Shown here in pieces: positions 28,122 through 37,487 of a stretch of DNA of 64,000 bases; position 1 is the stretch's first letter, and every line of letters starts with the position of its first letter. The translations under genes and the position numbers were made by a program. The notes under the pieces are model-generated. The model made no database searches. It was not told where the DNA came from and was given only the letters and a program-made list of their open reading frames with translations. The stretch is taken from NCBI RefSeq assembly GCF_017583045.1, contig NZ_JAGFBF010000001.1, forward strand, positions 868,001-932,000, written 5' to 3'. This DNA is from Leucobacter tardus. GTDB taxonomy: Bacteria > Actinomycetota > Actinomycetes > Actinomycetales > Microbacteriaceae.

Positions 28122-29178
28122 GTCGATGCCGGCGGAGTCCCGGCCCTCGGGCGCGGGTATGGCTCCCGCGTCACGCGTCGACGCTCCGTCCCGCGCCTCG
28201 GACTCAGGCGAATCGTGGTGGCACCGTCGCGGCGGCCTCGTCGTCGTCTTCGCGATCGCCGTGGCGCTGGCCGTGGCGATCCTGGTCTATCAGAACCCGG
28301 CACCGGTCGGGAGCCTGGGGTTCTGGGTCATCGTGCAGACCCGTTTCGCGTCGCTCGGCACGATCGCGCTCGTCGCGGTCTCCCAGGCGGTGGCGACCGT
28401 CCTGTTCCACACGGCGACCTCGAACCGCATCCTCACCCCCTCGATTCTCGGCTTCGACGCGCTCTACGTGCTGACCCAGACGGCGCTCGTGTTCGTCTTC
28501 GGCACCGCCGCCGCGAGCATGGAGGGGATCCCGAAGATCATCGCCCAGAGCGCGCTCATGGTGGCGTTCGCGACCCTCCTCTACGGGTGGTTGTTCTCGG
28601 GCAAGCGCGCCAACCTCCACCTGCTCCTCCTCGTCGGGGTGGTGCTCGGCATGGGGTTCGGGTCCGTCTCGACGTTCATGCAGCGGCTCCTCACCCCCAG
28701 CGAGTTCGATGTGCTGAGCGCGCGTCTGTTCGGAAGCATCGGCAAAGGCAACACCGACTACCTGCCGATCGCCGCCGGGATCGTCGCGGCGGTGCTGATC
28801 TTCGTCTGGCGGAGGCGCCGTACGTACGATGTGATCGCGCTGGGGCGCGATGTGGCGGTGAGCCTCGGCGTGAACTACCGGCGCGAGGTCGTGACCATTC
28901 TGGTGATCGCGGCGGTGCTCGTCTCGGTGTCGGCGACGATGGTGGGGCCGATGACCTTCTTCGGATTCCTCGTCGCGACGCTCGCATACCAGTTCGTGCG
29001 GGGCGACCGGCACTCGGAGACGCTGCCTCTGGCGATCGGGATCGCGCTCGTCACACTGCTCGGGGCGACCTTCGTGCTGCGCAACGTCTTCGCCGCTGCG
29101 GGTCTCGTGACGGTCATCATCGAATTCGTCGGCGGTCTCACCTTCTTGATCGTCCTGTTGAGAAAGGGGCTGCGGTGA
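28114..29178 (+). CDS. Iron-siderophore ABC transporter permease (FecCD family), second
   Basis: Second membrane half of the importer, 354 residues. After a polar ~38-residue start come about nine hydrophobic helices. Family features are SNRILTPSILGFDALYVL, LLLVGVVLGMGFGSVSTFMQ, GRDVAVSLGVNYRRE (the loop contacting the ATPase) and VGPMTFFGFLVATLAYQFV. GTG at 28114 overlaps the first permease. YclN/YclO-type importers have the same pair of unequal permeases. The end overlaps the ATPase start (GTGA at 29175-29178). Confidence 0.9.
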   Translation: MSESMPAESRPSGAGMAPASRVDAPSRASDSGESWWHRRGGLVVVFAIAVALAVAILVYQNPAPVGSLGFWVIVQTRFASLGTIALVAVSQAVATVLFHTATSNRILTPSILGFDALYVLTQTALVFVFGTAAASMEGIPKIIAQSALMVAFATLLYGWLFSGKRANLHLLLLVGVVLGMGFGSVSTFMQRLLTPSEFDVLSARLFGSIGKGNTDYLPIAAGIVAAVLIFVWRRRRTYDVIALGRDVAVSLGVNYRREVVTILVIAAVLVSVSATMVGPMTFFGFLVATLAYQFVRGDRHSETLPLAIGIALVTLLGATFVLRNVFAAAGLVTVIIEFVGGLTFLIVLLRKGLR

Positions 29179-29936
29179 TCGAGCTGCGCGGCATCGACAA
29201 GCACTACGCCGGAAAGCGCGTGCTCGGTCCGATCGATCTGATGATCGAACGGGGCGGGGTCACGGCGCTCATCGGGCCGAACGGGGCGGGCAAGTCGACG
29301 ATGCTCACCATCATCGGACGACTGCTCGAAGCCGATCACGGCAGCGTCACGGTCGGCGGTCTCGATGTCCGCACAGGTTCGTCCTCCGAGCTCGCGAAGA
29401 CGATCTCGATCCTGCGTCAAGAGAATCACTTCATGGCGCGGTTGACGGTCAGGCAGCTGGTGAGCTTCGGCCGATTCCCCCACTCGAAGGGCCGGCTGAC
29501 CGCGGCCGACCAGGAGGCGATCGATGCGGCGATCGCGTTCCTCAACCTCACCGGGATGGAGGACCGATTCATCGACGAGCTCTCCGGTGGACAGCGGCAG
29601 CGGGCGTTCGTGGCAATGGTGCTCGCCCAGGACACGGATTACGTGCTCCTCGATGAGCCTTTGACGGGACTCGACATGCGGCACGCCGTCGGCATGATGC
29701 GGCAAGTGCGCGCGGCTGCGGACGCGCTGGGCAAGACGATCGTGCTCGTGATCCACGACGTGAACTTCGCAGCAGCCTACGCGGATCGGATCATCGCACT
29801 GGAGAGCGGGAGGATCGTGGCGTCGGGGACCCCCGAGGAGATCATGACTCCCGAAGTCCTCGAGCGCGTGTTCGAGACACCGGTCGAGGTGGTGGAGCAG
29901 GGCGGCAAGCGCGTCGCCATCTACTACCGGCCCTGA
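29175..29936 (+). CDS. Iron-siderophore ABC transporter ATP-binding protein
   Basis: Drives ferric siderophore import. The 253-residue product has Walker A GPNGAGKST, the Q-loop SILRQENH, signature LSGGQRQRAF, Walker B YVLLDEPLTGLD and the switch His in VIHDVNFAA. Length and motif spacing match FepC/YclP-type ATPases. GTG at 29175 overlaps the second permease stop by four bases. It is the last gene of the iron-boxed operon; the heme operon starts 84 bases later on the same strand. Confidence 0.93.
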   Translation: MIELRGIDKHYAGKRVLGPIDLMIERGGVTALIGPNGAGKSTMLTIIGRLLEADHGSVTVGGLDVRTGSSSELAKTISILRQENHFMARLTVRQLVSFGRFPHSKGRLTAADQEAIDAAIAFLNLTGMEDRFIDELSGGQRQRAFVAMVLAQDTDYVLLDEPLTGLDMRHAVGMMRQVRAAADALGKTIVLVIHDVNFAAAYADRIIALESGRIVASGTPEEIMTPEVLERVFETPVEVVEQGGKRVAIYYRP

Positions 29937-29977
29937 CGCGCGGATCAGTGACCGCGTGAGGTCATGGTACCCGATAG

Positions 29978-30012
29978 ATCTGATGAGCCAGATCAGATGT
30001 ATCCGGTACGCT
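29978..30012 (+). promoter_or_regulatory. Palindromic operator and -10 box of the heme operon
   Basis: ATCTGAT (29978-29984) and ATCAGAT (29992-29998) form a perfect inverted repeat with a seven-base spacer. TACGCT at 30007-30012 lies eight bases before the hemE ATG and fits a leaderless -10. The repeat then covers about -43 to -23, over the -35 region, where a regulator would block or help the polymerase. The regulator is not identified. Confidence 0.5.
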
Positions 30013-30020
30013 CGTGGCCG

Positions 30021-31115
30021 ATGAATGAGCTGCCTGAAAACCATCCCCTGAGCGACGGCCGCACGACGCACGCACCGCTCGTCCGCGCCCTGCGCGGCGA
30101 CCGCCCGGAGCGGTTGCCCGTCTGGTTCATGCGCCAGGCAGGCAGGTCTCTTCCAGAATACCGCGAGATTCGCAAGAGCATCGGCATGCTCGAAGCCTGT
30201 CTCGAGCCCGAGGTCGCGACCGAGATCACGCTGCAGCCGATTCGCAGGCACGGCGTCGATGCCGCCGTCTTCTTCAGCGACATCGTCGTGCCGCTCCTGC
30301 TCGCGGGCGTCGATGTGGACCTCGTCGCCGGTCGCGGCCCGGTCTTCGCCCATCCGGTGCGCACGGCCGAGGACGTCGCGCGGTGCCGTCGGGAGTTCGG
30401 TCCGGACCGGCTCCGCGAGGCCATCGAGCCCGTGCGCGCCGCGGTCAGTCGCACGGTCGAGGAGCTCGGCAGCACGCCGCTGATCGGCTTCGCGGGGGCG
30501 CCGTTCACGCTCGCCGCGTACCTCGTCGAGGGGGCGCCGTCGAAGGACCATCTGCGTGCGCGCAGCCTCATGCACTCGGATCCGGAGACCTGGCGCGAAC
30601 TGCTCGACTGGACCGCTGAACTCAGCGACGTCTTCCTCACGGCGCAGGTCGAGGCCGGCGCGAGCGCCGTGCAGCTCTTCGATTCGTGGGCCGGATCACT
30701 CGGCGTCGCCGACTACCGCGACCATGTCGCACCCGCTTCGCGCCGCGCGCTGCAGACCGTGCAGTCGATGCGCCTGCCCGGCGGTGGCGCACCGTTGCCG
30801 ACGATCCACTTCGCGGTGGGCTCGGGTCATCTGCTCGAGGAGGTCGCGACGCTCGGCACCAGCGCGCACGGGATCGACTGGCGCACCCCGCTCGACGAGG
30901 CCAGCGCCCGCTTCGGCGACCGTTTCCCGCTGCAGGGCAACCTGGACCCGGCATACCTGGATGCGCCGGCCGAGGTGCTCGAGGCGCATCTCGACGACGT
31001 GGTGCGTCGCGGTCGGCGCGCGCCGGGCCACGTGCTGAACCTCGGTCACGGCGTGCCGCCGTCGGCCGACCCCGACGTGCTCACGCGCATCGTGGAGTTG
31101 GCGCATGAACGGTGA
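30021..31115 (+). CDS. hemE: Uroporphyrinogen decarboxylase
   Basis: Decarboxylates uroporphyrinogen III to coproporphyrinogen III. The 364-residue product has the signature PVWFMRQAGRSLPEYR near residues 32-47, FFSDIVVPLLLAG with the conserved Asp, GFAGAPFTLAAYL, and LNLGHGVPP near the end. The start is ATG at 30021; a longer reading from 29964 runs through the -10 box and palindrome, so it is rejected. The stop overlaps hemY by eleven bases. It is the first gene of hemE-hemY-hemC-hemD-hemB. Confidence 0.95.
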   Translation: MNELPENHPLSDGRTTHAPLVRALRGDRPERLPVWFMRQAGRSLPEYREIRKSIGMLEACLEPEVATEITLQPIRRHGVDAAVFFSDIVVPLLLAGVDVDLVAGRGPVFAHPVRTAEDVARCRREFGPDRLREAIEPVRAAVSRTVEELGSTPLIGFAGAPFTLAAYLVEGAPSKDHLRARSLMHSDPETWRELLDWTAELSDVFLTAQVEAGASAVQLFDSWAGSLGVADYRDHVAPASRRALQTVQSMRLPGGGAPLPTIHFAVGSGHLLEEVATLGTSAHGIDWRTPLDEASARFGDRFPLQGNLDPAYLDAPAEVLEAHLDDVVRRGRRAPGHVLNLGHGVPPSADPDVLTRIVELAHER

Positions 31116-32580
31116 CGTACGTCAGGAGCGCTCGCGCGTCGTGGTGATCGGCGGAGGCGTCTCCGGTCTGATCGCCGCCCGTGATCTCGCTCGCGCCGGA
31201 GTGCCCGTCGAGGTGTTGGAGCGCGAGCCCGATCTCGGCGGTCGCATCGCGCAGGCGCGGATCGCCGGTCTCACGATCGATGTCGGCGCCGAAGCGTTCG
31301 CGACGCGCGGCGGAACGGTCGAGGAACTGCTCCGTGAGATCGGACTCGCCTCGGAGATCACGACTCCCGCAGCGCTCGGTTCCTGGGTCATCGCCGATGA
31401 CCGCGCCATGCCGCTCCCCGCCGCGGGCGCGGGCGGCATTCCCAGCGACCCGCTGTCGCGCACCTCCTCCACGGCGCTCGGCGTGCTCGGAGCGCTGCGC
31501 GCGGCCGTGGAGCCGCTGCTTCCGGCGCGCGTGGGCGCGACGAGCGAGACGCTCGCCGACCTCGTGCGCGCGCGCCTGGGTGCGCGCGTGCTCGACCGTC
31601 TGGTGCGGCCGGTGTCGCTGGGCGTCTACTCGACCGCTCCTGAGCGCATGCCGATCGACGCCATTCCCGGCCTGGGTGCCGCGTTCCGACGGCGCGGATC
31701 GCTCGTGTCAGCCGCGCGCGACCTCCGAGACAGCCGGACCGCCGCCGGCGGCGCCGTCGCCGGCCTGCAGGGCGGCATGGGGTCGCTGGTGCAGCGGTTG
31801 CGCGCGGAGCTCGATCGGCTCGGCGCGCAGATCCGCACGGGCGTCGAGGTCGGAGCTCTGGAGCGCGACGGCGACGCCTGGAGCGTTCGCGACCGAACGG
31901 GGTCGGAGATCAGTCGCGGGGGAGCCGTGGTGCTCGCCGTCGACGAGCGCACGGCGTCGCGTCTCGTCGAGCCGTCGACCGCGCCCGCCGATGCGCCGGA
32001 CGGCGAATCCGATCGCGTCGAGGTGATCGCGCTCGTTCTCGACGACGGACGGCTGACCCGCGCCCCGCGCGGCACCGGCGCGCTGGTCGCGCAGGAGCGC
32101 GACGCGCATCGGGGGTCGACGCACTCGACGACCGCGGACGACCCCATTCGCGCCAAAGCGCTGACCCACGCGAGCGCGAAGTGGCCGGTGCTCGCGAGAC
32201 GGGCCGGTCAGGACCGACAGGTCATCCGACTCTCATACGGCCGTGCCGGCAGTGCACCGGAGACCGAAGCGCTCGACGATGCGGCCGCGATGCACCAGGC
32301 GCTCGCCGATGCCTCGCGCATCATGGGCATCACGCTGCATGCGGCATCGGTGCGCGGCATGGCGCGGAAGGTCTGGGGGGTGAGCGGTCCGATCGTCGCC
32401 GGCGAGGGTCCGCACGTATCGGCTCCTCCCGGCGTCGTGCTGGCGGGCGACTGGGTATCGGGCACCGGTCTCGCCTCCGTGATCCCCGGGGCACGCGACG
32501 CCGCCAGACTCGCGCTCCGGGCCGTCTCCGGCTCGAATCCCGCGAGCACCGGTCCCGTCACCACTGGAGGGAGCTCATGA
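31105..32580 (+). CDS. hemY: Protoporphyrinogen/coproporphyrinogen III oxidase (HemY/CgoX)
   Basis: FAD-dependent oxidase of late heme synthesis. In Gram-positive actinobacteria this enzyme usually oxidises coproporphyrinogen III. The 491-residue product has the dinucleotide-binding loop VVVIGGGVSGLIAARDLA near the N-terminus, EREPDLGGRI, the substrate-domain segment RLVRPVSLGVYS in variant form, and a C-terminal GDWVSGTGLASVIPGARDAA FAD-contact motif (read in two blocks). ATG at 31105 lies inside the end of hemE, and the stop overlaps hemC (ATGA). Confidence 0.9.
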   Translation: MNGDVRQERSRVVVIGGGVSGLIAARDLARAGVPVEVLEREPDLGGRIAQARIAGLTIDVGAEAFATRGGTVEELLREIGLASEITTPAALGSWVIADDRAMPLPAAGAGGIPSDPLSRTSSTALGVLGALRAAVEPLLPARVGATSETLADLVRARLGARVLDRLVRPVSLGVYSTAPERMPIDAIPGLGAAFRRRGSLVSAARDLRDSRTAAGGAVAGLQGGMGSLVQRLRAELDRLGAQIRTGVEVGALERDGDAWSVRDRTGSEISRGGAVVLAVDERTASRLVEPSTAPADAPDGESDRVEVIALVLDDGRLTRAPRGTGALVAQERDAHRGSTHSTTADDPIRAKALTHASAKWPVLARRAGQDRQVIRLSYGRAGSAPETEALDDAAAMHQALADASRIMGITLHAASVRGMARKVWGVSGPIVAGEGPHVSAPPGVVLAGDWVSGTGLASVIPGARDAARLALRAVSGSNPASTGPVTTGGSS

Positions 32581-33578
32581 GCACCGTCACCCGGGTCGAA
32601 GGACCCATCGGCGCCCGCCCCGATCTCATCAGGATCGGCACACGCGGCAGCGCACTGGCGATCTCGCAGACCACGACGGTCGCCGAGGCGATCGCCGCGG
32701 CGACCGGCATCGACGTCGTGCTCGTCACGGTGAAGACCGAGGGCGACGTGTCGCGCCAGTCCCTGTCGCAGCTCGGTGGCACGGGGGTCTTCGTCAGCGC
32801 CTTGCGAGACGCGTTGATCGGCGACCGGTGCGACATCGCCGTGCACTCGCTGAAGGATCTGCCGACCGCGCCCTGCACGGGAATCGCGCTCGGCGCGATT
32901 CCCGTGCGCGCGGACGCCCGCGATGCGCTGTGCGCCCGTGACGGCATGACGCTCGCGCAGCTCCCGCACGGCGCGCGCATCGGTACGGGGTCGCCCCGCC
33001 GTGCCGCACAGCTGCTCTGCGCTCGTCCCGATCTCGACGTGCGCGACTTGCGCGGCAACGTCGACACCCGACTCCGGAGAGTCGAGAACGATCTCGACGC
33101 CGTCGTGCTGGCCGCGGCGGGCCTCGACCGGATCGGCCGCTCCGCCGCCATCACCGAGCGCTTCGCCCTCGATCAGACGCCCGGCGCTCCCGGCCAGGGT
33201 GCGCTCGCACTCGAGGTGCGCGAGTCCGACCTCGCACGCGACCCGTACGTCTCGGCGTTCACCGCGCTGAACGACGGCGAGGCGCGTGCCAGTGCGCTCG
33301 CCGAGCGCGAGCTGCTCGCCGCGCTCGAGGCGGGGTGCGCAGCGCCCGTCGGCGCCACTGCGCGCATCGAGGAGGACCGTCTGCGGCTGAGCGCGACGGT
33401 GTACCGCCTCGACGGTGCCGAGTCGCTGACGGCATCGGTCGAGTGCCGGGTGCCGAGCGGTGCCGCCGCCGCGTCGGACGCCGCCGACCGTGCTGCCGCC
33501 GACCTCGGACGCCGAGCGGCACTCGATCTCCTCGCACGCGGCGCGGCCTCGCTCGCTCCGCTGGGAAGCGCCAGGTGA
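32577..33578 (+). CDS. hemC: Hydroxymethylbilane synthase (porphobilinogen deaminase)
   Basis: Links four porphobilinogens into hydroxymethylbilane. The 333-residue product has IRIGTRGSALAISQT, HSLKDLPT with the catalytic Asp region, RRAAQLL, RGNVDTRLRR, APGQGALALE, and LEAGCAAPVG, where Cys254 carries the dipyrromethane cofactor. ATG at 32577 overlaps the hemY stop and has GGAGG a few bases upstream. The C-terminal ~60 residues are Ala-rich. The stop overlaps hemD (GTGA). Confidence 0.95.
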   Translation: MSTVTRVEGPIGARPDLIRIGTRGSALAISQTTTVAEAIAAATGIDVVLVTVKTEGDVSRQSLSQLGGTGVFVSALRDALIGDRCDIAVHSLKDLPTAPCTGIALGAIPVRADARDALCARDGMTLAQLPHGARIGTGSPRRAAQLLCARPDLDVRDLRGNVDTRLRRVENDLDAVVLAAAGLDRIGRSAAITERFALDQTPGAPGQGALALEVRESDLARDPYVSAFTALNDGEARASALAERELLAALEAGCAAPVGATARIEEDRLRLSATVYRLDGAESLTASVECRVPSGAAAASDAADRAAADLGRRAALDLLARGAASLAPLGSAR

Positions 33579-34363
33579 CCGGGCGCATCCTCATCGCCCG
33601 CGGCGGAGACGCCGGGGACCGCCTGGCTGCGGCCGTCCGAGCCCGGGGCGGCGACCCCGTGATCGCGCCTCTGATCGTTCAGGCACCACCGGAGGATCCC
33701 GCGGAGCTGGCCACCGCGATGACGCTGTGGAACGCCGGGATCTACGACTGGATGGTCGTGACGAGCGCGCACGGTGCGCGCGCGGTGGCGGACGCCGGCG
33801 CCGGTGCGAGTGCGCGCGTCGCGGCGGTGGGCCCCGCGACCGCCGACGCGCTCTCCGCGCGCGGACTCGAGGTCGCCCTCACGCCTCCGCACGACTTCTC
33901 GGCCGACGGCATCGCCGACGCGCTGCTGAGCGCGCTGGGCGATGAGCCCGTGCGCATCCTCTTGCCGGTCTCGGAGATCGCCGGCACCGTGTTCGAACGA
34001 GCGCTCCGGGAAGCCGGGCATCGCGTCGATCGGGTCACGGCGTATCGCACGCTGCCCGCGCCCGAAACGCCGGAGGCCGCGGCGATGGTCGCGGCGGGCG
34101 AGTGCGCGGCGATCCTCGTCACCAGCGGGTCGATCGCTCGCGAGGTCGCGCGCCGCTTCGCGCCGCTTCCCACGCACACGCGCCTCATCGCCATCGGCCA
34201 CCCGACCGCCCGGGCGCTCCGCGATGCCGCGCTGCACGTCGACGCCATCGCCGACCCGCACACGACCGACGGATTGCTCGCCGCGCTCGAACACTTGGCG
34301 CTCCTGCCAGACCCCGGCACCGCAGACCTCACCCCAGCCCCTGAATCGAGGACCAGCCCATGA
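33575..34363 (+). CDS. hemD: Uroporphyrinogen-III synthase
   Basis: Closes and flips ring D of hydroxymethylbilane to give uroporphyrinogen III. The family is poorly conserved; the 262-residue product shows its typical pattern: [18 protein letters not shown], the hydrophobic strand [53 protein letters not shown] and [12 protein letters not shown]. Position between hemC and hemB is the strongest support. GTG at 33575 overlaps the hemC stop, and the stop overlaps hemB (ATGA). Confidence 0.88.
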   Translation: MTGRILIARGGDAGDRLAAAVRARGGDPVIAPLIVQAPPEDPAELATAMTLWNAGIYDWMVVTSAHGARAVADAGAGASARVAAVGPATADALSARGLEVALTPPHDFSADGIADALLSALGDEPVRILLPVSEIAGTVFERALREAGHRVDRVTAYRTLPAPETPEAAAMVAAGECAAILVTSGSIAREVARRFAPLPTHTRLIAIGHPTARALRDAALHVDAIADPHTTDGLLAALEHLALLPDPGTADLTPAPESRTSP

Positions 34364-35349
34364 CCAGCGAACTCGCCGCCCGTCCCCGCCGCATGCGCCG
34401 CACTCCGGCGCTCCGACGCCTCGTCGCCGAGACCCGCCTCCATCCGGCCGAACTCATCCTGCCGGTGTTCGTGCGCGAGGGGATCGACGCCCCCCGTCCG
34501 ATCACGTCGATGCCCGGCGTGGTGCAGCACACCGTGGACACCCTGCGCCGCGCCGTCGTCGAGGCCGCCGAGGCGGGCATCGGCGGTGTCATGCTGTTCG
34601 GCGTTCCCGAGGTGCGCGACGCGCGCGGAAGCGCCGTCGACGATCCCGATGGCATTCTGAACGTCGCCCTCCGTGCCGCGATCGACGAGGTCGGCACCGA
34701 CATCGTCGTGCAGACCGACCTCTGCCTCGACGAGTTCACCGATCACGGGCACTGCGGAGTACTCGACGCCGCTGGGGTCGTCGACAACGATCAGACGCTC
34801 GAACGATACCGCTCAGCGGCGGTCGCGCAGGCGGAGGCCGGCGCGCACCTGCTCGGGCTCTCGGGCATGATGGACGGACAGGTCGCCGCGGTTCGCGACG
34901 CGCTGGATGCGGCCGGGCACCAGGACACCGGACTCATCGCCTACGCCGCCAAATACGCCTCGGCGTTCTACGGCCCGTTCAGGGAGGCGGTCGACTCGCA
35001 GCTCGTCGGCGGCGACCGGCGCACGTACCAGCAGGATCCCGCGAACCGGCGCGAGGGCCTGCGCGAAGTGCGCATGGACCTCGCCGAAGGGGCGGACGCC
35101 GTCATCGTGAAGCCCGCCATGTCGTACCTCGACGTGCTCTCCGACGTGGCCGCCGAGAGCCTCGTCCCGGTCTGGGCGTACCAGGTCTCCGGTGAGGCGG
35201 CGATGATCGAGGCCGCCGCCGCGAACGGCTGGATCGACCGGCGTCGCGTGATCGAAGAGGCCGTGACGAGCATCAAGCGCGCGGGAGCCGACGCGATCCT
35301 CACCTACTTCGCCATGGAGCTGGCGGGTTGGATGCGCGAGGAGCGCTGA
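34360..35349 (+). CDS. hemB: Porphobilinogen synthase (delta-aminolevulinic acid dehydratase)
   Basis: Condenses two 5-aminolevulinates into porphobilinogen. The 329-residue product has Schiff-base lysines Lys198 (YAAKYAS) and Lys251 ([10 protein letters not shown]). The metal-site segment reads [15 protein letters not shown]: the second of the three cysteines of zinc enzymes is Asp here, as in many actinobacterial and plant-type enzymes, so metal use may differ from the E. coli enzyme. SGMMDGQV and [10 protein letters not shown] are also present. It is last in the heme operon and followed by a strong hairpin. Confidence 0.95.
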   Translation: MTSELAARPRRMRRTPALRRLVAETRLHPAELILPVFVREGIDAPRPITSMPGVVQHTVDTLRRAVVEAAEAGIGGVMLFGVPEVRDARGSAVDDPDGILNVALRAAIDEVGTDIVVQTDLCLDEFTDHGHCGVLDAAGVVDNDQTLERYRSAAVAQAEAGAHLLGLSGMMDGQVAAVRDALDAAGHQDTGLIAYAAKYASAFYGPFREAVDSQLVGGDRRTYQQDPANRREGLREVRMDLAEGADAVIVKPAMSYLDVLSDVAAESLVPVWAYQVSGEAAMIEAAAANGWIDRRRVIEEAVTSIKRAGADAILTYFAMELAGWMREER

Positions 35350-35351
35350 CC

Positions 35352-35393
35352 CCGCGGGCGATCGGGGGCGCTGCGGCGCCCGATCGCCCGCGG
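35352..35393. terminator. Bidirectional terminator between hemB and purQ
   Basis: A 15-base perfect stem (35352-35366 with 35379-35393, arms beginning CCGCGGGCGATC) around a twelve-base loop lies between convergent genes. Confidence 0.75.
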
Positions 35394-35397
35394 CGGA

Positions 35398-36099
35398 TCA
35401 GACGCGAGCGGCGAGCGCCTCGACGGCGCTGGTGAAGCAGCGGAGACCATCGATGCCCGAGCTCATGGCCTGCGGTGTGTCGGGACCGAACCCGGCCTCG
35501 ACGGCGTGCTCGGGGTGGGGCATGAGCCCGACTACGTTGCCGCGCTCGTTCGTCAGGCCGGCGATGTCGTTCAGCGAGCCGTTGGGGTTCACCCCGGCGT
35601 AGCGGAACGCCACGAGTCCCTCGCCCTCGAGACGATTGAGGGTCTCGGCATCGGCGATGAAACCGCCGTCGCCGTTCTTCAACGGGATTACGATCTCTTC
35701 ACCCGCGCTGAACTGGTGCGTCCATGCCGTGTCGGCGTTCTCGACGACGAGTCGCTGGTCGCGACGGATGAACTGCTGGTGCGCGTTGCGGATGAGTCCG
35801 CCCGGCAGCAGGTGCGATTCCACCAGCATCTGGAAGCCGTTGCAGATGCCGAGCACGGGAACGCCGCGGTTCGCGGCGTCGACCACGTCGGTCATGATGG
35901 GGGAGAGCGAGGCGATGGCGCCCGGGCGCAGATAGTCGCCGTAGCTGAATCCGCCGGGCAGCACGATGGCGTCCACATGCTGCAGGTCGTGGTCGCCGTG
36001 CCACAGGGCGACCGGCTCGGCTCCGGCGAACCGGACCGCACGCTGCGCATCCCGGTCGTCGAGCGAACCCGGGAAGGTGATGACTCCGATGCGCACCAT
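35398..36099 (-). CDS. purQ: Phosphoribosylformylglycinamidine synthase, glutaminase subunit PurQ
   Basis: Class I glutamine amidotransferase that feeds ammonia to PurL. The 233-residue product begins [14 protein letters not shown]. It has [11 protein letters not shown], the nucleophile Cys86 in GICNGFQML, and the catalytic dyad region [10 protein letters not shown] near the end. ATG at 36099 overlaps the purS stop by one base (TAATG), so the two subunits are translationally coupled. The partner PurL is encoded 11 kb away. Confidence 0.96.
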   Translation of the reverse strand: MVRIGVITFPGSLDDRDAQRAVRFAGAEPVALWHGDHDLQHVDAIVLPGGFSYGDYLRPGAIASLSPIMTDVVDAANRGVPVLGICNGFQMLVESHLLPGGLIRNAHQQFIRRDQRLVVENADTAWTHQFSAGEEIVIPLKNGDGGFIADAETLNRLEGEGLVAFRYAGVNPNGSLNDIAGLTNERGNVVGLMPHPEHAVEAGFGPDTPQAMSSGIDGLRCFTSAVEALAARV

Positions 36100-36374
36100 T
36101 ACCGCGCCGCCGGAACGTCGACGGGAGTGCCGTCCACGGAGATCGCGACGACGTCTTCGATCACCGCGTTCGAGAGCATGTCGTCGGCGACCGTGCGCAC
36201 CTCGGCCAGCGTGGCATCGGTGACCTCGCCATCGACGGTCAGCTCGAAGCGCTTGCCGATGCGGACATCCTGGAACTGCGCGTGACCGAGTCGCTGGAGA
36301 GCGCCGAACGTCGCCTTCCCCTGCGGGTCGAGCAGCTCTGCCTTCGGCATGACTTCAACAACAATCGTGGGCAC
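36099..36374 (-). CDS. purS: Phosphoribosylformylglycinamidine synthase subunit PurS
   Basis: Small bridging subunit of the PurL-PurQ-PurS complex. The 91-residue product begins [18 protein letters not shown] and has the family segment [18 protein letters not shown] (Gln is more often Asp/Glu in relatives). GTG at 36374 is supported by GGAGG six bases upstream. Its stop overlaps purQ. The 123-base gap to purC upstream holds no gene. Confidence 0.93.
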   Translation of the reverse strand: MPTIVVEVMPKAELLDPQGKATFGALQRLGHAQFQDVRIGKRFELTVDGEVTDATLAEVRTVADDMLSNAVIEDVVAISVDGTPVDVPAAR

Positions 36375-36497
36375 GGAGGGCCTCCAACATCGGGAGTGGA
36401 CAGGTCGGACGTCATGAGCCAGTTTAGCCGGTCCGGTCGAAGCGCGCGGGCGCGGCGACGGGTCCGGTGGTGACGCAGCCGCGCTCAGGAGCCGCGC

Positions 36498-37400
36498 TCA
36501 GGAGACCTGCGGCGCCTCGAGCCCCGTCAGGCGGACGTAGAGCTCCCGGTAGCGGGCGAGGGTACGGTCGACGATCTCGGCGGGAAGGACCGGCGGCTCT
36601 CCGGTGCGGTCCCAGTGCGCCGACAACCAGTCGCGCACGATCTGCTTATCGAACGATGCGAGGCGCTCGGCGCGCGGAAGCGTCGGATCGAGATACGCCG
36701 CGGCGTCCCAGTAGCGGCTCGAATCGCTCGTCAGCACCTCGTCCGCGAGCACGATCTCACCGGAGATCGGGTCCACGCCGAACTCGAACTTCGTATCCGC
36801 CAGCACGAGACCGCGTTCCGCGGCGAGGTCGCGAGCCTCGGTGAAGATCCGGATCGAGGCATCTCTGAGTGCCTCGGCCGTTTCCCGGCCCAACACCTCG
36901 ACGCTCTGCTCGAACGAAATGTTCTCGTCGTGCTCGCCGAGCGGCGCCTTCGACGCCGGGGTGTAGATCGGCGTCTCGAGCAGATCGCCGTCGGCAAGGT
37001 GCTCGGGCAGCTCGATGCCGCACACCGCTCCCGTCCGTTCGTACTCGGCGAACCCGGATCCGGTGATGGCTCCGCGGACGACGCACTCGACCGGGAGCAT
37101 GTTCAACCGTCGCGACACCATGGCCCGACCGCGGACCGCCTCGGGCACCGTCGGGCCGGCGGGGTCGAGATGGTTCCGGATCCGGATCCGGTCGAACCAC
37201 CACTCCGACAGTGCGGTCAGCACTTCGCCCTTGCCGGTGATCGGCGGCTCGAGCGCGAAATCGAACGCACTGATGCGATCACTCGCCACTACGAGCAGGT
37301 GGGAGTCGGAGCCGTCAGCCGGCGCGTACAGGTCTCGGACCTTGCCGGAGTAGCGGTGTTCCCAACCGGGAATGGCGAGCGGGGCGGAGAGATTCGTCAC
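36498..37400 (-). CDS. purC: Phosphoribosylaminoimidazole-succinocarboxamide synthase (SAICAR synthetase)
   Basis: Joins aspartate to CAIR in purine synthesis. The 300-residue product has HRYSGKVRDLY, VVASDRISAFD, PVECVVRGAITGSG, LADTKFEFG and the C-terminal DKQIVRDWL. GTG at 37400 is chosen because homology begins right there (TNLSAPLAIPGWEHRYSG region). The frame is open for another 247 codons upstream, but that is the antisense of the divergent SRPBCC gene and is not coding. Confidence 0.95.
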   Translation of the reverse strand: MTNLSAPLAIPGWEHRYSGKVRDLYAPADGSDSHLLVVASDRISAFDFALEPPITGKGEVLTALSEWWFDRIRIRNHLDPAGPTVPEAVRGRAMVSRRLNMLPVECVVRGAITGSGFAEYERTGAVCGIELPEHLADGDLLETPIYTPASKAPLGEHDENISFEQSVEVLGRETAEALRDASIRIFTEARDLAAERGLVLADTKFEFGVDPISGEIVLADEVLTSDSSRYWDAAAYLDPTLPRAERLASFDKQIVRDWLSAHWDRTGEPPVLPAEIVDRTLARYRELYVRLTGLEAPQVS

Positions 37401-37487
37401 ACGGGTATTCTCGCAGACCACCGGCCAGCGTTCTCGCGGGTCGATGTCGGCGGTCCGCGTTATGCTGGAGGGGTCGTGAGGAGGGGT

